Shown here: one piece after another, positions 27,558 through 36,436 of the stretch
Numbering within the stretch: position 1 is the first letter of the stretch
Layout of the letters: each line of letters starts with the position of its first letter
Origin: Marinobacterium ramblicola
Lineage (GTDB): Bacteria > Pseudomonadota > Gammaproteobacteria > Pseudomonadales > Balneatricaceae
Length of the DNA stretch: 64,000 nucleotides
Direction of reading: 5' to 3'
Assembly (NCBI RefSeq): GCF_019084545.1
Contig: NZ_JAHREP010000006.1
Span: 124,001 to 188,000, forward strand
Made by a program: the position numbers and the translations under genes
The notes under the pieces: model-generated
What the model saw: the letters and a program-made list of their open reading frames with translations, nothing else
Told to the model about the DNA's origin: nothing
Databases searched by the model: none

Positions 27558-28607
27558 TCAGGCGCTATCGCGCACGATCAGCTTGACGGGAAGTACCACT
27601 CGACGCGGCGCGGCTCCGGCGATCGCGTCGTTAAGCAGATTAACGGCCTCGGCGGCCACCATCGGAATATCCTGATGCACGGTGGTCAAGTTCTTGGACA
27701 GCAGCGGCAGATCGTCGAAACCGGTAATCGCCACCTGTTCGGGAACCTTGATCCCCTCATCTTCGAACGCGGTGATACAACCGATCGCCTGCTCGTCCGC
27801 TTCACAGACCAGTGCATCGAATTCGAGGGGCCGAGTTTTTAGGATTTCGCGCATAGTTCGATAGGCGGTCAAGGTCGCATTATAGGCAAAGGGGATACTG
27901 ATGACGTGTGCGGGCTTCATTCCCTCCTCGTCCAGCGCCCGGCGAAACCCATATATACGGTGTTCAGGCACGGGCAGCGGATGGATCGGCAACGCGGCGT
28001 TTTTCTCGATCTCCTCGCCAATGAACGCGATACGCTTACGCCCCTTTTCGATCAGGTAACGGGTCGCCTGATAGATGCCGTCCTCGCCGTCGGTCGAGAT
28101 CGAAAAGCCCGGATCCCACTGATCGATGCGGATATAGGGGATCCCCTGCCGGGTCAGCATCTCCGGCCGATATTCGTTCTCCTCTTCACCGAGCAGAATC
28201 GCCGAGCCGGCCTGCTGATGGATACGCTCACTGTCTGAGTAGCTGAAATAGACCGGCGTTTTGCCCTGCTTGCTCAACTCCACCACCAGGCTCATATAGA
28301 GCAGGGTGAAATAGGGCCGCAGTTCAAATCCATGCTCGCGCATCGAGATGGCGACAACGGCATTTTTGCCGCCGATCAGTTGCCGCGCCGCCGTGCTCGG
28401 CCGGTAATTGATCTCTTCGCTGATCTTCAGGATGTGCTGCCTGAGCTTTTCGCTGATGCCGGGCTTGCCATTCAAAGCACGACTGACCGAGGCGATGGAC
28501 ACACCGGCAGCCTCTGCAATCTCATGGATGGTTGCACTTTTCTCTGAACCAGCGCCGGTCGATTGAGACGACATCGCTTTAGCACTCGGTTGACGGGAAG
28601 ACGGCAT
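27558..28607 (-). CDS. LacI-family transcriptional regulator of the thu-like operon (ThuR-like)
   Basis: A 349-residue repressor. The helix-turn-helix and hinge are TIHEIAEAAGVSIASVSRAL and NYRPSTAARQL, followed by a periplasmic-binding-protein-like sugar domain (GRKRIAFIGEEIEKN, AITGFDDLPL). About 25 extra residues precede the DNA-binding domain. The ATG at 28607 has AAGGAT upstream; 28574 is an alternative start. It reads toward the operon, and two matching operators lie between it and thuA. Confidence 0.88.
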   Translation of the reverse strand: MPSSRQPSAKAMSSQSTGAGSEKSATIHEIAEAAGVSIASVSRALNGKPGISEKLRQHILKISEEINYRPSTAARQLIGGKNAVVAISMREHGFELRPYFTLLYMSLVVELSKQGKTPVYFSYSDSERIHQQAGSAILLGEEENEYRPEMLTRQGIPYIRIDQWDPGFSISTDGEDGIYQATRYLIEKGRKRIAFIGEEIEKNAALPIHPLPVPEHRIYGFRRALDEEGMKPAHVISIPFAYNATLTAYRTMREILKTRPLEFDALVCEADEQAIGCITAFEDEGIKVPEQVAITGFDDLPLLSKNLTTVHQDIPMVAAEAVNLLNDAIAGAAPRRVVLPVKLIVRDSA

Positions 28608-28714
28608 GACTTTCAATCCTTAACGCTTGGCATCATCCTGGAACAATGCGGCTATCATACCCGCTGATAGCTAAACAGAACAAAAGAACAGGCCCAGGCT
28701 CGCGGTACTTGCCA

Positions 28715-29638
28715 CTACCACTGCCCAAACTGGTCCACATTGTCCGCCGTGATCAGTTCGGGCGGTATCAACCATAGCTCCCGCTCCAGGGTATCGCCTC
28801 TAATCAGCCGTACACCCAACTCGATCGCTCTCTTCGCGATCTCGCTGGGGAACTGTGCGGCTGTGGCACGCAGCAAGGTGTCGGCGTCCGGCAGGCGCTG
28901 CAGCGCACGCGGAGCACCGTCGACACTGGCGATGATGAACTCGTGGCGCTGCGCCTCGTTCGCCGCCTGCTCGGCGCCCAGCGCCGTGGGATCGTTGATG
29001 GTGAACACGGCGTCTATCTGCGGGAAGGCGGTCAGCAGATGTGTCATCTTTTCAAAGCCGCCCTCGAAGCTGCCACCGCCGTTCTGATCCATCGACATCA
29101 GCTCGATGCCGGTCTCCTGCGCCAGCCGGTTGCGGCATCCCTCGACACGCTCCAGCACCGAGGAGACCGGAGGACCGTTGATGATCACCACCCTGCCGCT
29201 GCCGTTCAGCTGCCGTACCAGATAGTCGCAGGCGAGGCGCCCGGCAGCCGCGTTATCGGTGGTGACCGTGGCATCGGCACCGGCAGCCTGCACATCGACG
29301 GCGATAACATAGATACCCGCTTCATGTGCCCTTGCAATGGCGTCGTTCAGGCCATCGTAGCTGGCCGCCGAGAGCAGGATAAGATCCACGCCGGCGGCGA
29401 TGAAGCGGTCGATCTGCGCCGCCTGACGCTCCAGGTCATAGGCACTGGACATCACCTGTACCCGGACCTCATCGCCGATCTGCCGCCTTGCCTCCTGCTC
29501 CGCCGCCCGGGCGATACGCTGGAAATAGGGGTTGCCCAGATCCGATACACTGACGCCGATCGATAGTGGCTCAGCCCAACCCAGCCGGGGCAGTACCAGC
29601 AATGAACAGAGACAGATCAGGACTGCACGCGCGCTCAT
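28715..29638 (-). CDS. Orphan periplasmic sugar-binding protein of a signalling operon
   Basis: A 307-residue Peripla_BP_4 (RbsB/LacI-like) protein with a signal peptide (VLICLCSLLVLPRLGWA). Motifs: GVSVSDLGNPYFQRIARAAE, IAAGVDLILLSAASYDGLND, VVIINGPPVSSVLERVEGCR, AVFTINDPTALGAEQA. No ABC permease or ATPase genes are adjacent. Instead its ATG overlaps the stop of the hybrid kinase gene (TGATG), third in an operon after the response regulator and the kinase. It therefore most likely presents a ligand to the kinase, as LuxP does to LuxQ or TorT to TorS. The ligand, presumably a sugar or similar small molecule, is unknown. Confidence 0.88.
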   Translation of the reverse strand: MSARAVLICLCSLLVLPRLGWAEPLSIGVSVSDLGNPYFQRIARAAEQEARRQIGDEVRVQVMSSAYDLERQAAQIDRFIAAGVDLILLSAASYDGLNDAIARAHEAGIYVIAVDVQAAGADATVTTDNAAAGRLACDYLVRQLNGSGRVVIINGPPVSSVLERVEGCRNRLAQETGIELMSMDQNGGGSFEGGFEKMTHLLTAFPQIDAVFTINDPTALGAEQAANEAQRHEFIIASVDGAPRALQRLPDADTLLRATAAQFPSEIAKRAIELGVRLIRGDTLERELWLIPPELITADNVDQFGQW

Positions 29639-32268
29639 CAAGACTCCTTGTTTTCAGTGTTAGCCAAGGCGTCGGAAACCGCCCTGGCCAGGGCCTCACG
29701 ATGGTAGGGTTTGGCCAGCACGAACTGCCCGACCGGCAGTCCGTAACGGCTGCTGAGCTGATCGGCAGGCAGGCCCGATGTCAGCAAAACCGGTAACCCC
29801 GGCAGCATCTCGGCCACATCCCGGGCCAGGTGCAGGCCATTCTCCGCCGTGCCCAGATTGATATCGGTAAACACCAGCGCGAAGTCGGTCCGTTCGGTCA
29901 GGGCGGTGTAGGCGGCCTCGATGCTCACCACCGACTCGACCCGATAGCCCAGCGAGTCCAGCATATCCTCCGCCATGTCACGCACCGGCTGGTCATCCTC
30001 AACCAGCAGCACCCACTCTCCCCGGCCGCTCGGCAGCGCTCCCTGGTCATCTTGGTCATGCTCCTGCGGCCTCAAATCGGTCACCCGCGGCAGTAAGATG
30101 TCGATCCGGGTGCCTTCGCCCAACTGGCTATGGATCCGAATATCGCCTTGGGACTGCTTGACGAAGCCATACACCATACTAAGGCCGAGGCCGCTGCCCT
30201 CGCCCACCTCCTTGGTGGTGAAGAAGGGCTCGAACACTCGCGCCAGGTGAGTTTCGCTGATCCCGGCACCGGTATCCTGCACCCGCACCAACACCGCCTC
30301 ATCGCCCGACTCCAGGCCGGCATTATCGACATGACAGGTCTCGAAACGCAGCTTTCCACCCTCAGGCATCGCCGCCGCACTGTTGATCGCGAGATTGAGC
30401 AGCGCGTTCTCCAGTTGCCCCGGATCCACATTGACCAGCCAGGGGGTAGCATTCAGGGTCAGATCGATCTCAATGGCCGGCCCGACACTGTACTCGATCA
30501 GATCGAGCATCTCGCCAATCAGCCGGTCCACATCGATGGTCTCCGGCTGCAGGCGCTGCTTGCGCGCAAACGCCAGCAGACGCTGGGTCAGGCCGCCACC
30601 GCGCTCGGCCGCCGCCAGCGCCCGCCGCGCGTTGTTGACCGCCTTGCTGTCCGGCTCCAACCGGGTTTCCAGCAGTTGCAGGTTGCCGATAATCGCCGCC
30701 AGCAGGTTGTTGAAGTCATGCGCAACACCGCCGGTCAGTTGCCCCAGCACCTCCATCTTCTGCGATTGCCGCAGCTGCTCCTCGATCGCCTTGCGCTCGG
30801 TCAGGTCGCTGTACAGGGTCACGAAGCCACCGCCGGGAAGGGGTGAACTGCGAAACTCGACGATCCGGCCGTCAGCGAAGTGCCGTTCGAACCGCTGCAC
30901 CCGTTCGCGACGCAGCGAATTAAGCTCATCGCGATCGAGCGCAACGCCGTCGAGCGCCCAGCTGTCCCGCGCCTCTTCCGCCAGCAGCTCCTGTACCTGC
31001 TCCAAGGTGGCGCCGGGCTCCAGCTTGTCGGCCGGCAGGCTCAGGATCTCCGCATAGCGCGGATTCCAGGCCAGCAGCCGCCCCTCGCCGTCGAACACGC
31101 TCAAACCGTCATTGATATTGTTGAACACTGTCTCCAGCAGCCGGCTCTGTTCACGCAGCGATTGGCTGATACGCGCAATCTCCACCGCGTTCTCGCGGAA
31201 CACCTGAAACGCACGCGCCAGGTCGCCGATCTCGTCGATACGCTCCACCGCCGGGGTCTGCTGATCGGTGTCTCCCGCCGCGAGCCGCGTCATCAAGCCG
31301 GTGACGGCACCGAGATCCCGTGCCAGCAAGCGCACCACCCAGATACCGCCCAATGCAACCGTGATCCCCAGCAGGGTGATGATCAGGATGCCACTCTTAC
31401 CGGAGGCCACGGCGATGCCGACACGCCGGCTCTGCTGCTCGATCCGGCTCTCCACATGGTCGACAAAACGACCGACTTCGGTACTCAGCTGTTCACTGAT
31501 CGCCCGCGTTGAGGCCAGCAGAAAGGCACTGCGCTGTTCCAGCTCCAGTTGATTCATACGCAACTGAAACAGGTTGCCCTCGCCGGATCCGATCCGCTCC
31601 AGCTGATCGACCGCGACCTGGTCATAAGCGCCCGTTTTGAGTAGCGCCAAGGCACTGCCGTAACGCTGTTGCAGCAGATCAAGTTCCGCCGGGTTGTTGA
31701 CCTGCGCCGCCAGCATCAGCCGCTCCGCCAGCTGCACAACCGGGGCGTGCTGGGGATCCTCCCCATAGCGGGACGCCAGGGTACCGAGCTGGTATTCGGA
31801 CTGTCTCAGATCCTCGCGCAGAAACAGTCGCTGCCGCGTCAGCTCAACCAGATCGTTCACCGTGCGCTCCAGTTGCAGGAGCAGGGTCTGCAGCCTGGGC
31901 GCGGCCGCATCCAGTTGCGGAATCGCACCGGCCAAGGCCAATACTTTTGCAATGCGATCACGCAGGTTCTGGCTTTCGCCCTGCAACAGGAAGGGGCTGC
32001 TGGCATTGGCCACATAGGGCGCAACCGCCGCCAGGTTGGCGGTGCGTTCGGCCAGCTCCAGGGAGCGCGAAATATCGGGCAGCGCCTGCTCTTCGAACTG
32101 ACTGAGCGCAGTGCCGGTGTTACTGAGTCCGGCCCAGCCGACCAGGGCAATGGCCAGCGTCGCGCCAAGCAGAACGCTGAATGCGATCAGCAGCCGCGTA
32201 CGTACCCGGAGGCCGCGCCACAACCGGCTCGCGGCTTTTTGCCTGGCAGAGGATGAGGCGTCGTTCAA
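29638..32268 (-). CDS. Hybrid sensor histidine kinase with HAMP, PAS and receiver domains
   Basis: An 876-residue membrane kinase. Parts: first membrane segment (about 28-50), helical periplasmic sensor (51-298), second membrane segment (about 299-323), HAMP, PAS (FNNINDGLSVFDGEGRLLAW, near 385), phosphorylated His in GGVAHDFNNLLAAIIGN (near 518), ATPase domain (LLNLAINSAAAMPEGG, DTGAGIS, GSGLGLSMVYG), and a receiver (VLLVEDDQPVRD, FTDINLG, KPY). It has no Hpt domain, and the partner regulator has its own receiver. The layout of the sensor half recalls TorS. It starts with TTG behind GAGGG, 10 bases after the response regulator stop. Confidence 0.9.
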   Translation of the reverse strand: MNDASSSARQKAASRLWRGLRVRTRLLIAFSVLLGATLAIALVGWAGLSNTGTALSQFEEQALPDISRSLELAERTANLAAVAPYVANASSPFLLQGESQNLRDRIAKVLALAGAIPQLDAAAPRLQTLLLQLERTVNDLVELTRQRLFLREDLRQSEYQLGTLASRYGEDPQHAPVVQLAERLMLAAQVNNPAELDLLQQRYGSALALLKTGAYDQVAVDQLERIGSGEGNLFQLRMNQLELEQRSAFLLASTRAISEQLSTEVGRFVDHVESRIEQQSRRVGIAVASGKSGILIITLLGITVALGGIWVVRLLARDLGAVTGLMTRLAAGDTDQQTPAVERIDEIGDLARAFQVFRENAVEIARISQSLREQSRLLETVFNNINDGLSVFDGEGRLLAWNPRYAEILSLPADKLEPGATLEQVQELLAEEARDSWALDGVALDRDELNSLRRERVQRFERHFADGRIVEFRSSPLPGGGFVTLYSDLTERKAIEEQLRQSQKMEVLGQLTGGVAHDFNNLLAAIIGNLQLLETRLEPDSKAVNNARRALAAAERGGGLTQRLLAFARKQRLQPETIDVDRLIGEMLDLIEYSVGPAIEIDLTLNATPWLVNVDPGQLENALLNLAINSAAAMPEGGKLRFETCHVDNAGLESGDEAVLVRVQDTGAGISETHLARVFEPFFTTKEVGEGSGLGLSMVYGFVKQSQGDIRIHSQLGEGTRIDILLPRVTDLRPQEHDQDDQGALPSGRGEWVLLVEDDQPVRDMAEDMLDSLGYRVESVVSIEAAYTALTERTDFALVFTDINLGTAENGLHLARDVAEMLPGLPVLLTSGLPADQLSSRYGLPVGQFVLAKPYHREALARAVSDALANTENKES

Positions 32269-32278
32269 CGCTGCGCCC

Positions 32279-33073
32279 TCAGCACTGCATCACCGCTTCA
32301 CTGAACTGATATCCGATACCACGCTCGGTACGGATATAGCGCGGCTGGCGGGGGTTGGGCTCGATCTTGCGGCGCAGGCGCAGTATCAGTACATCGATGG
32401 TGCGATCGAACACTTCGGTATCCATTCCCCGTGTCGCTTCCAGCAGTTGCTCCCGGCTAAGCACACGACCATGGGCCTTGACCAGCGCTTCCAGCAGGGT
32501 GAACTCGGCACTGGTCAGCGGTTCCGGCTTGCCATCAGGACGCGTCAGCACACGGGCGGAGAGATCCAGAATCCAGCCATCGAAGCTCAGGCGCTCGTGA
32601 CGGTATTGATCGTCGCGAGAGGCGGGGCCACTCAACTCCGTGGTACGACGCAGCATGGCACGCACCCGCGCCACCAGTTCACGGTTGTTGAACGGCTTCA
32701 TCAGGAAATCGTCAGCAGCGATCTCGAGTCCGAGGATGCGGTCGGTTTCATCGCCCTTGCCGGTCAGCATCATGATCGGAATGCTGGAACGTTGACGCAG
32801 CTCCTTCGCCAGTTGCATGCCATCCTCCCCTTTCAGGCGCAGATCCAGAATCACCAGCGAAAATACCGACTCACTCAGCGCAGCTCTCATCTCGTTTCCG
32901 CCGGAGGCGGTATGCACCTCGTAGCCGCTATCCTCCAGCAGGTCCTGCAGCAGTTCCCGCATATCGGCTTCATCGTCGACCACCAGAATTCGAAAACGGA
33001 TACGGTCTGTAGCTGTCCGGTCGGAAACGGTACGATCCGGCGAAACAGAGTCCATCGGGGCGGGATTGGACAT
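32279..33073 (-). CDS. OmpR-family response regulator of the triad
   Basis: A 264-residue regulator with about 25 extra N-terminal residues. Receiver: LVVDDEADMRELL, phosphoacceptor in LVILDLRLKGEDGM, MLTGKGDETDR, FLMKPFNNREL. Winged helix: PLTSAEFTLLEALVK to YIRTERGIGYQF. The ATG at 33073 follows GAGGAG. It is first in the regulator-kinase-binding protein operon. A copy of the 69-bp repeat begins 20 bases upstream of its start codon, so the repeat lies in the leader or promoter. Confidence 0.9.
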   Translation of the reverse strand: MSNPAPMDSVSPDRTVSDRTATDRIRFRILVVDDEADMRELLQDLLEDSGYEVHTASGGNEMRAALSESVFSLVILDLRLKGEDGMQLAKELRQRSSIPIMMLTGKGDETDRILGLEIAADDFLMKPFNNRELVARVRAMLRRTTELSGPASRDDQYRHERLSFDGWILDLSARVLTRPDGKPEPLTSAEFTLLEALVKAHGRVLSREQLLEATRGMDTEVFDRTIDVLILRLRRKIEPNPRQPRYIRTERGIGYQFSEAVMQC

Positions 33074-33092
33074 TACCACTCCTCTTTTATAG

Positions 33093-33161
33093 TTATGTAC
33101 AGGATGTACGGTATGCCGCGGGCGCATGGATGCGCAGGAGCGGCCATGTACAGGATGTACG
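33093..33161. repeat. 69-bp palindromic repeat, copy A
   Basis: It differs from the inverted copy at 34633-34701 at only two of 69 bases. Internally it is built of small palindromes: GTACA-GGA-TGTAC at both ends and GCGCAT-GG-ATGCGC in the middle, so it could fold into a branched hairpin. A further partial unit (CATGTACAGG) follows it. It lies just upstream of the response regulator gene. Confidence 0.85.
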
Positions 33162-33554
33162 CATGTACAGGCGTCCTTACATAGCACAGCTCAGCGTCGA
33201 CAAAATTTCAATTGTTACAAAACCTGTAATTTTATAACGTCATTTTTTACGACTTCATTTTCACGTTACTGTAGTATGCTTCCAAAAGCGGCCCAATCGG
33301 TGCGAGACAATCAACCTCGCCAGGCGAAGAATCCGCGACCCATCGTAACCGGACAGCCAGGAAGACGGGATCACTACTTGGTTGTTCAGGATATCGATGT
33401 AGTAACATTACACAACATAACAATAAGTAGAGTTTGTCATGTCCAGTGATACTCCTTTCCAGATCCAGCAATGCCTCCAAGAACCGTTCGTCGTTGACAT
33501 CAGTTTAGTTCGCGTCACGCCAGACCGGGTCGCGCCAGACGGGAGGAGATTGTC
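33162..33554. other. Long intergenic region with a HexR-like box
   Basis: About 390 bases between divergent genes, AT-rich in the first half. No gene seen. TGTAGTAACATTACA at 33398-33412 matches the HexR palindrome (TGTARTN3AYTACA) at every fixed position and lies 142 bases before the LacI gene. Promoters for both divergent genes must lie here but could not be fixed by eye. Confidence 0.55.
33398..33412. promoter_or_regulatory. HexR-like box upstream of a LacI-family gene
   Basis: TGTAGT-AAC-ATTACA is the cleanest of the four HexR-like sites in the window. It faces the LacI regulator at 33555 or, in the other direction, the response regulator operon. Confidence 0.55.
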
Positions 33555-34631
33555 ATGACGGAGAAGGAAACCGAACTTCGTCGTCTGACGATCAAAGATG
33601 TCGCCCGCCATCTCGGTGTTTCAGCCGCCACCATCTCCAACGCCTTCAACCGACCGGATCAACTGTCGGTTCAGTTGCGGGAGAGAATACTGCATGAGTG
33701 CAAGATCCTCGGCTATCGCAGTCCCGGCCTGCCCCCTCGTTCCCCCCGCCCCGGGCGGGTCGGGATCGTCGGCGTGGTGTTGTCCGACTGCCTCTCCTAC
33801 AACCTGAAAGACACCGTTGCCAACCAGTTCCTGACCGGACTGACGGAAGAGCTCGACAGGGCCCAGCTCAACCTGCTGATGCTCTCCGCCAAGGAGATAG
33901 ACAGCGGCTGCCAGTTCCGGCAGCACGAAGCGATGGTGGACGGCTTCATCATCTACGGCCAGATGAATAACCGCCAGGCGTATGATCAACTGATCCGGCA
34001 ACGCAAGACCCTGATCAGCGTCGACTGCACCATTGAAGAGAACAGCAGCATCCAGAGCGACGATTTCGGCGGCGCCCTTGTCGGCGCCCGCCATGCCCTG
34101 ATGCACCGGCCACAGCGGGTGGGCGTGCTCGGGCTCAGGCTGATCGACTCCCGGCATGTCTGTCGCGTCTATGATCCGGGCGAGCTGTTCGACGAAAGCG
34201 AGTCGATCTCGGTCCAGCGTCTGAGCGGCTATCGCGCGGCCTTTGCCGAGCGGAACCGGCAACTCCTGCACGACTGCATCTGGAATATCCCCGTCAACAA
34301 CCATGCCTGCGCCCAGCAAGCGGCACGCGAAGCCCTGCTGTGCAACCCCAGGCCCGAACTGCTGCTGTGCATGAGCGATACCATTGCGATCGCTGCGCTG
34401 CAGGAGGCGCAGAAGCTCGGCATCCGGGTTCCCGAAGAGCTGAAGATCGTCGGTTTCGACGGTATTCCGGAAGCGCTGAACTGCTACCCCTCCCTGACCA
34501 CCGTGCAGCAGAACAGTATCGAGAAGGGCCGACAGGCGGGCAGGCTGTTTCTAGATGCTCAGGAGAACAAGCATATCGTGCTGCCGACGGAACTGCTGAT
34601 CGGCGGCAGTTGCCCACGACCGTCTACCTGA
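33555..34631 (+). CDS. LacI-family transcriptional regulator between inverted repeats
   Basis: A 358-residue regulator. Helix-turn-helix: TIKDVARHLGVSAATISNAF; then the sugar-binding domain (GIVGVVLSDCLSYNLKDTVA, VDGFIIYGQMN, LKIVGFDGIPEALNCYPSLT). A strong ribosome site (GGAGGAGA) precedes the ATG. The stop lies one base before the second 69-bp repeat. No operon partner is present. It may control the porin or the phosphosugar genes that follow; this is a guess from position. Confidence 0.88.
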   Translation: MTEKETELRRLTIKDVARHLGVSAATISNAFNRPDQLSVQLRERILHECKILGYRSPGLPPRSPRPGRVGIVGVVLSDCLSYNLKDTVANQFLTGLTEELDRAQLNLLMLSAKEIDSGCQFRQHEAMVDGFIIYGQMNNRQAYDQLIRQRKTLISVDCTIEENSSIQSDDFGGALVGARHALMHRPQRVGVLGLRLIDSRHVCRVYDPGELFDESESISVQRLSGYRAAFAERNRQLLHDCIWNIPVNNHACAQQAAREALLCNPRPELLLCMSDTIAIAALQEAQKLGIRVPEELKIVGFDGIPEALNCYPSLTTVQQNSIEKGRQAGRLFLDAQENKHIVLPTELLIGGSCPRPST

Positions 34632-34632
34632 C

Positions 34633-34701
34633 CGTACATCCTGTACATCGCCGCTCCCGCGCATCCATGCGCCCGCGGCATACCGTACATCCTGTACATA
34701 A
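34633..34701. repeat. 69-bp palindromic repeat, copy B (inverted)
   Basis: Reverse complement of copy A with two differences. It begins one base after the LacI stop and ends at the T-tract of the porin terminator. Together with copy A it brackets a 1.6-kb segment holding only the LacI gene and its upstream region. Confidence 0.85.
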
Positions 34702-34731
34702 AAAACGGAGAGCTGTTGGACAGGCTCTCCG
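34700..34731 (-). terminator. Rho-independent terminator of the porin gene
   Basis: On the minus strand CGGAGAGC (34731-34724) pairs with GCTCTCCG (34713-34706), loop of ten, followed by six T (34705-34700) that touch the 69-bp repeat. Confidence 0.85.
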
Positions 34732-34824
34732 CACAGGAAAGGGTCGAAAATACGACTTGAGGCAAACGATAGAACCGGAGCAGGAAGGGGGTCTGATCCG
34801 ATTCTATTGCGCCTGGGTACGCGA

Positions 34825-35799
34825 TTAGAAGGTGTAGTTGAAGCGTACGCGTACGGCGTTGGTTTGATCGCTTACCGCATCGCTTACGCCGTCCGCAGTG
34901 GAGGTGGAGCCGGCAAAGGTTACCGACGCGTTGTCGATATCGAACAGCGGCACGGTGTAAGCCACATAAGCGGTGGTCACGTCAGTATCGGCCATATCGA
35001 GCTGAGAGTAGATCAGGCCCGCACCGAAGTTGCCGTACGTCATGTTGGCGGCGTAGGAATCGGTCTCTTCGTCGGTATTGTTGTCCTCGCCATGCGTGGC
35101 GGACAGGTTGATCGCGGCAGCACCCACATTAAAGCTGGTGGTCAGCGCAAAACCCTCCTGATCGACATCACCTCCGGCAGCCAGATCATAGCTGACACGC
35201 TCGTAACCGGCGGTCACACTAAAGCCGTCGCCCATGAAGGTCACGGCCGGACGCACACCGCCAAACGCCGTGGTGTCGTCGCCGCCCACTTCGGGGTCAC
35301 CGAACACGGTGCCCAGTTCGAACTTAATGCTCTCACTGGCATTGAAATGCAGCGCCAGCTGGCCACCGCCATCGCCGATACGACCGCGCGCCTTGTTGGC
35401 TTCATAAACGGAAACTTCGTCGCCGCCGGCATGAACGATCAGGGTGTCCTTACCCAGCGGGAACAGGTTGACCGCTTCAAAGCGCCCGCCCTGCAGATCC
35501 CAAGTCGAGTTGCCGAACTGAATCCAGGCATCATCAACATCGGTTTCGCCATCGGTGTTCAGCAGGACAGTACCGCGCCCCTGAACGAAGTAGCCGCCCT
35601 TCTCGTGGCGACCGAAGGCGTTGACCTCAACACGACCGTTCTGGTCATAGGTGGTATCCGCATTTTCAGCATCGACCGCATCGGTGTTCAATTCGATGTT
35701 GGCATCGAAGCTCACTTCTGCCATCGCCTGACTGGCCATTGCAGCCAGAACAGCGGCGCCCAAAATCTGCTTTACATAACGGCTCTTATTTTTATTCAC
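34825..35799 (-). CDS. Outer-membrane porin
   Basis: A 324-residue outer-membrane beta-barrel protein. Signal peptide (KQILGAAVLAAMASQAMA), then alternating hydrophobic/polar strands rich in Asp and Gly, and a C-terminal strand ending in Phe (VRVRFNYTF), the assembly signal for the BAM complex. It is monocistronic, with its own terminator. Position beside sugar regulators and pgi suggests carbohydrate passage, but substrate preference cannot be read. A series of phased TTAAG repeats lies 160-200 bases upstream. Confidence 0.83.
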   Translation of the reverse strand: MNKNKSRYVKQILGAAVLAAMASQAMAEVSFDANIELNTDAVDAENADTTYDQNGRVEVNAFGRHEKGGYFVQGRGTVLLNTDGETDVDDAWIQFGNSTWDLQGGRFEAVNLFPLGKDTLIVHAGGDEVSVYEANKARGRIGDGGGQLALHFNASESIKFELGTVFGDPEVGGDDTTAFGGVRPAVTFMGDGFSVTAGYERVSYDLAAGGDVDQEGFALTTSFNVGAAAINLSATHGEDNNTDEETDSYAANMTYGNFGAGLIYSQLDMADTDVTTAYVAYTVPLFDIDNASVTFAGSTSTADGVSDAVSDQTNAVRVRFNYTF

Positions 35800-35955
35800 G
35801 ACTCTCTCGCTCCATAACTACGGGATTCGTGCCGGCAGGAGAACACCTCCTACGGCAGGCAGATACCGATCAGGATCGGATGATGCCAAACCGGCCAGCG
35901 TCGAGAATCGATGTTAAAAGCCGTTGGATGTGAGACTCAACAAAAAGTTGCTAAA

Positions 35956-35998
35956 CTTACATACTTAATTTACTTAAACAATCTTAAACAGACTTAAT
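35956..35998 (-). promoter_or_regulatory. Phased TTAAG direct repeats upstream of the porin gene
   Basis: On the minus strand TTAAG occurs four times with starts 9-10 bases apart (plus-strand CTTAA at 35964, 35973, 35983, 35993), with a fifth imperfect unit (CTTAC at 35956). The unit is roughly TTAAGNNTGT. Direct repeats at one helical turn suit cooperative binding by an OmpR-family regulator or intrinsic bending. Confidence 0.5.
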
Positions 35999-36229
35999 AG
36001 CAAGATATTTTAGGTATTTTTACATTTATAGCAATTTCAAGCGCATGCGGCTCAATCACAGGAATCGACAGCGAACAGCGCCGCCGCAAGGCCCTTGATA
36101 GAAATCCGCCCCAAAAGAGAGAGCATCCCCACGCAACACCACCTGTACAAAAGCCGATTAAAACCGATACGAATTTGCTTTTATTACATATTAATCGTAA
36201 AAAAACTCACCAAAATGGCATGCCATATA

Positions 36230-36244
36230 TGTACTTTTACTACA
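36230..36244. promoter_or_regulatory. HexR-like box upstream of pgi
   Basis: TGTACTTTTACTACA fits the HexR palindrome except for one base (C for R at position 5). It lies about 190 bases before pgi. Confidence 0.5.
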
Positions 36245-36436
36245 TTCGTGATAGCCTAATTCTCAGGTCCCAGTAATTGATGGCGCCGGGCAACCCAAGC
36301 CAACCCCAAGCCCCAGCCGCCATCTATTACAACTGTTACAACGGAAGGGTCGGCACGACATTCTCCGTTTACTTGTTGACGCTATAACCCTGAGAACCGG
36401 AGCACTCGCCTCCAAAACAGAACAAGAGATCGCGCC

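Larger units (their letters stand above)
35800..36436. other. Intergenic region between porin and pgi
   Basis: About 640 bases, AT-rich from 35940 to 36040 and again from 36150 to 36260. It holds the phased TTAAG repeats (35956-35998), a HexR-like box (36230-36244) and the promoters of both divergent genes. No gene seen. Confidence 0.6.

Noticed and set aside
33093-33187. Open frames crossing the 69-bp repeats, giving short peptides and an extended start for the response regulator
   Set aside because: They are translations of the palindromic repeat; the response regulator has a good ribosome site at its own ATG (33073).
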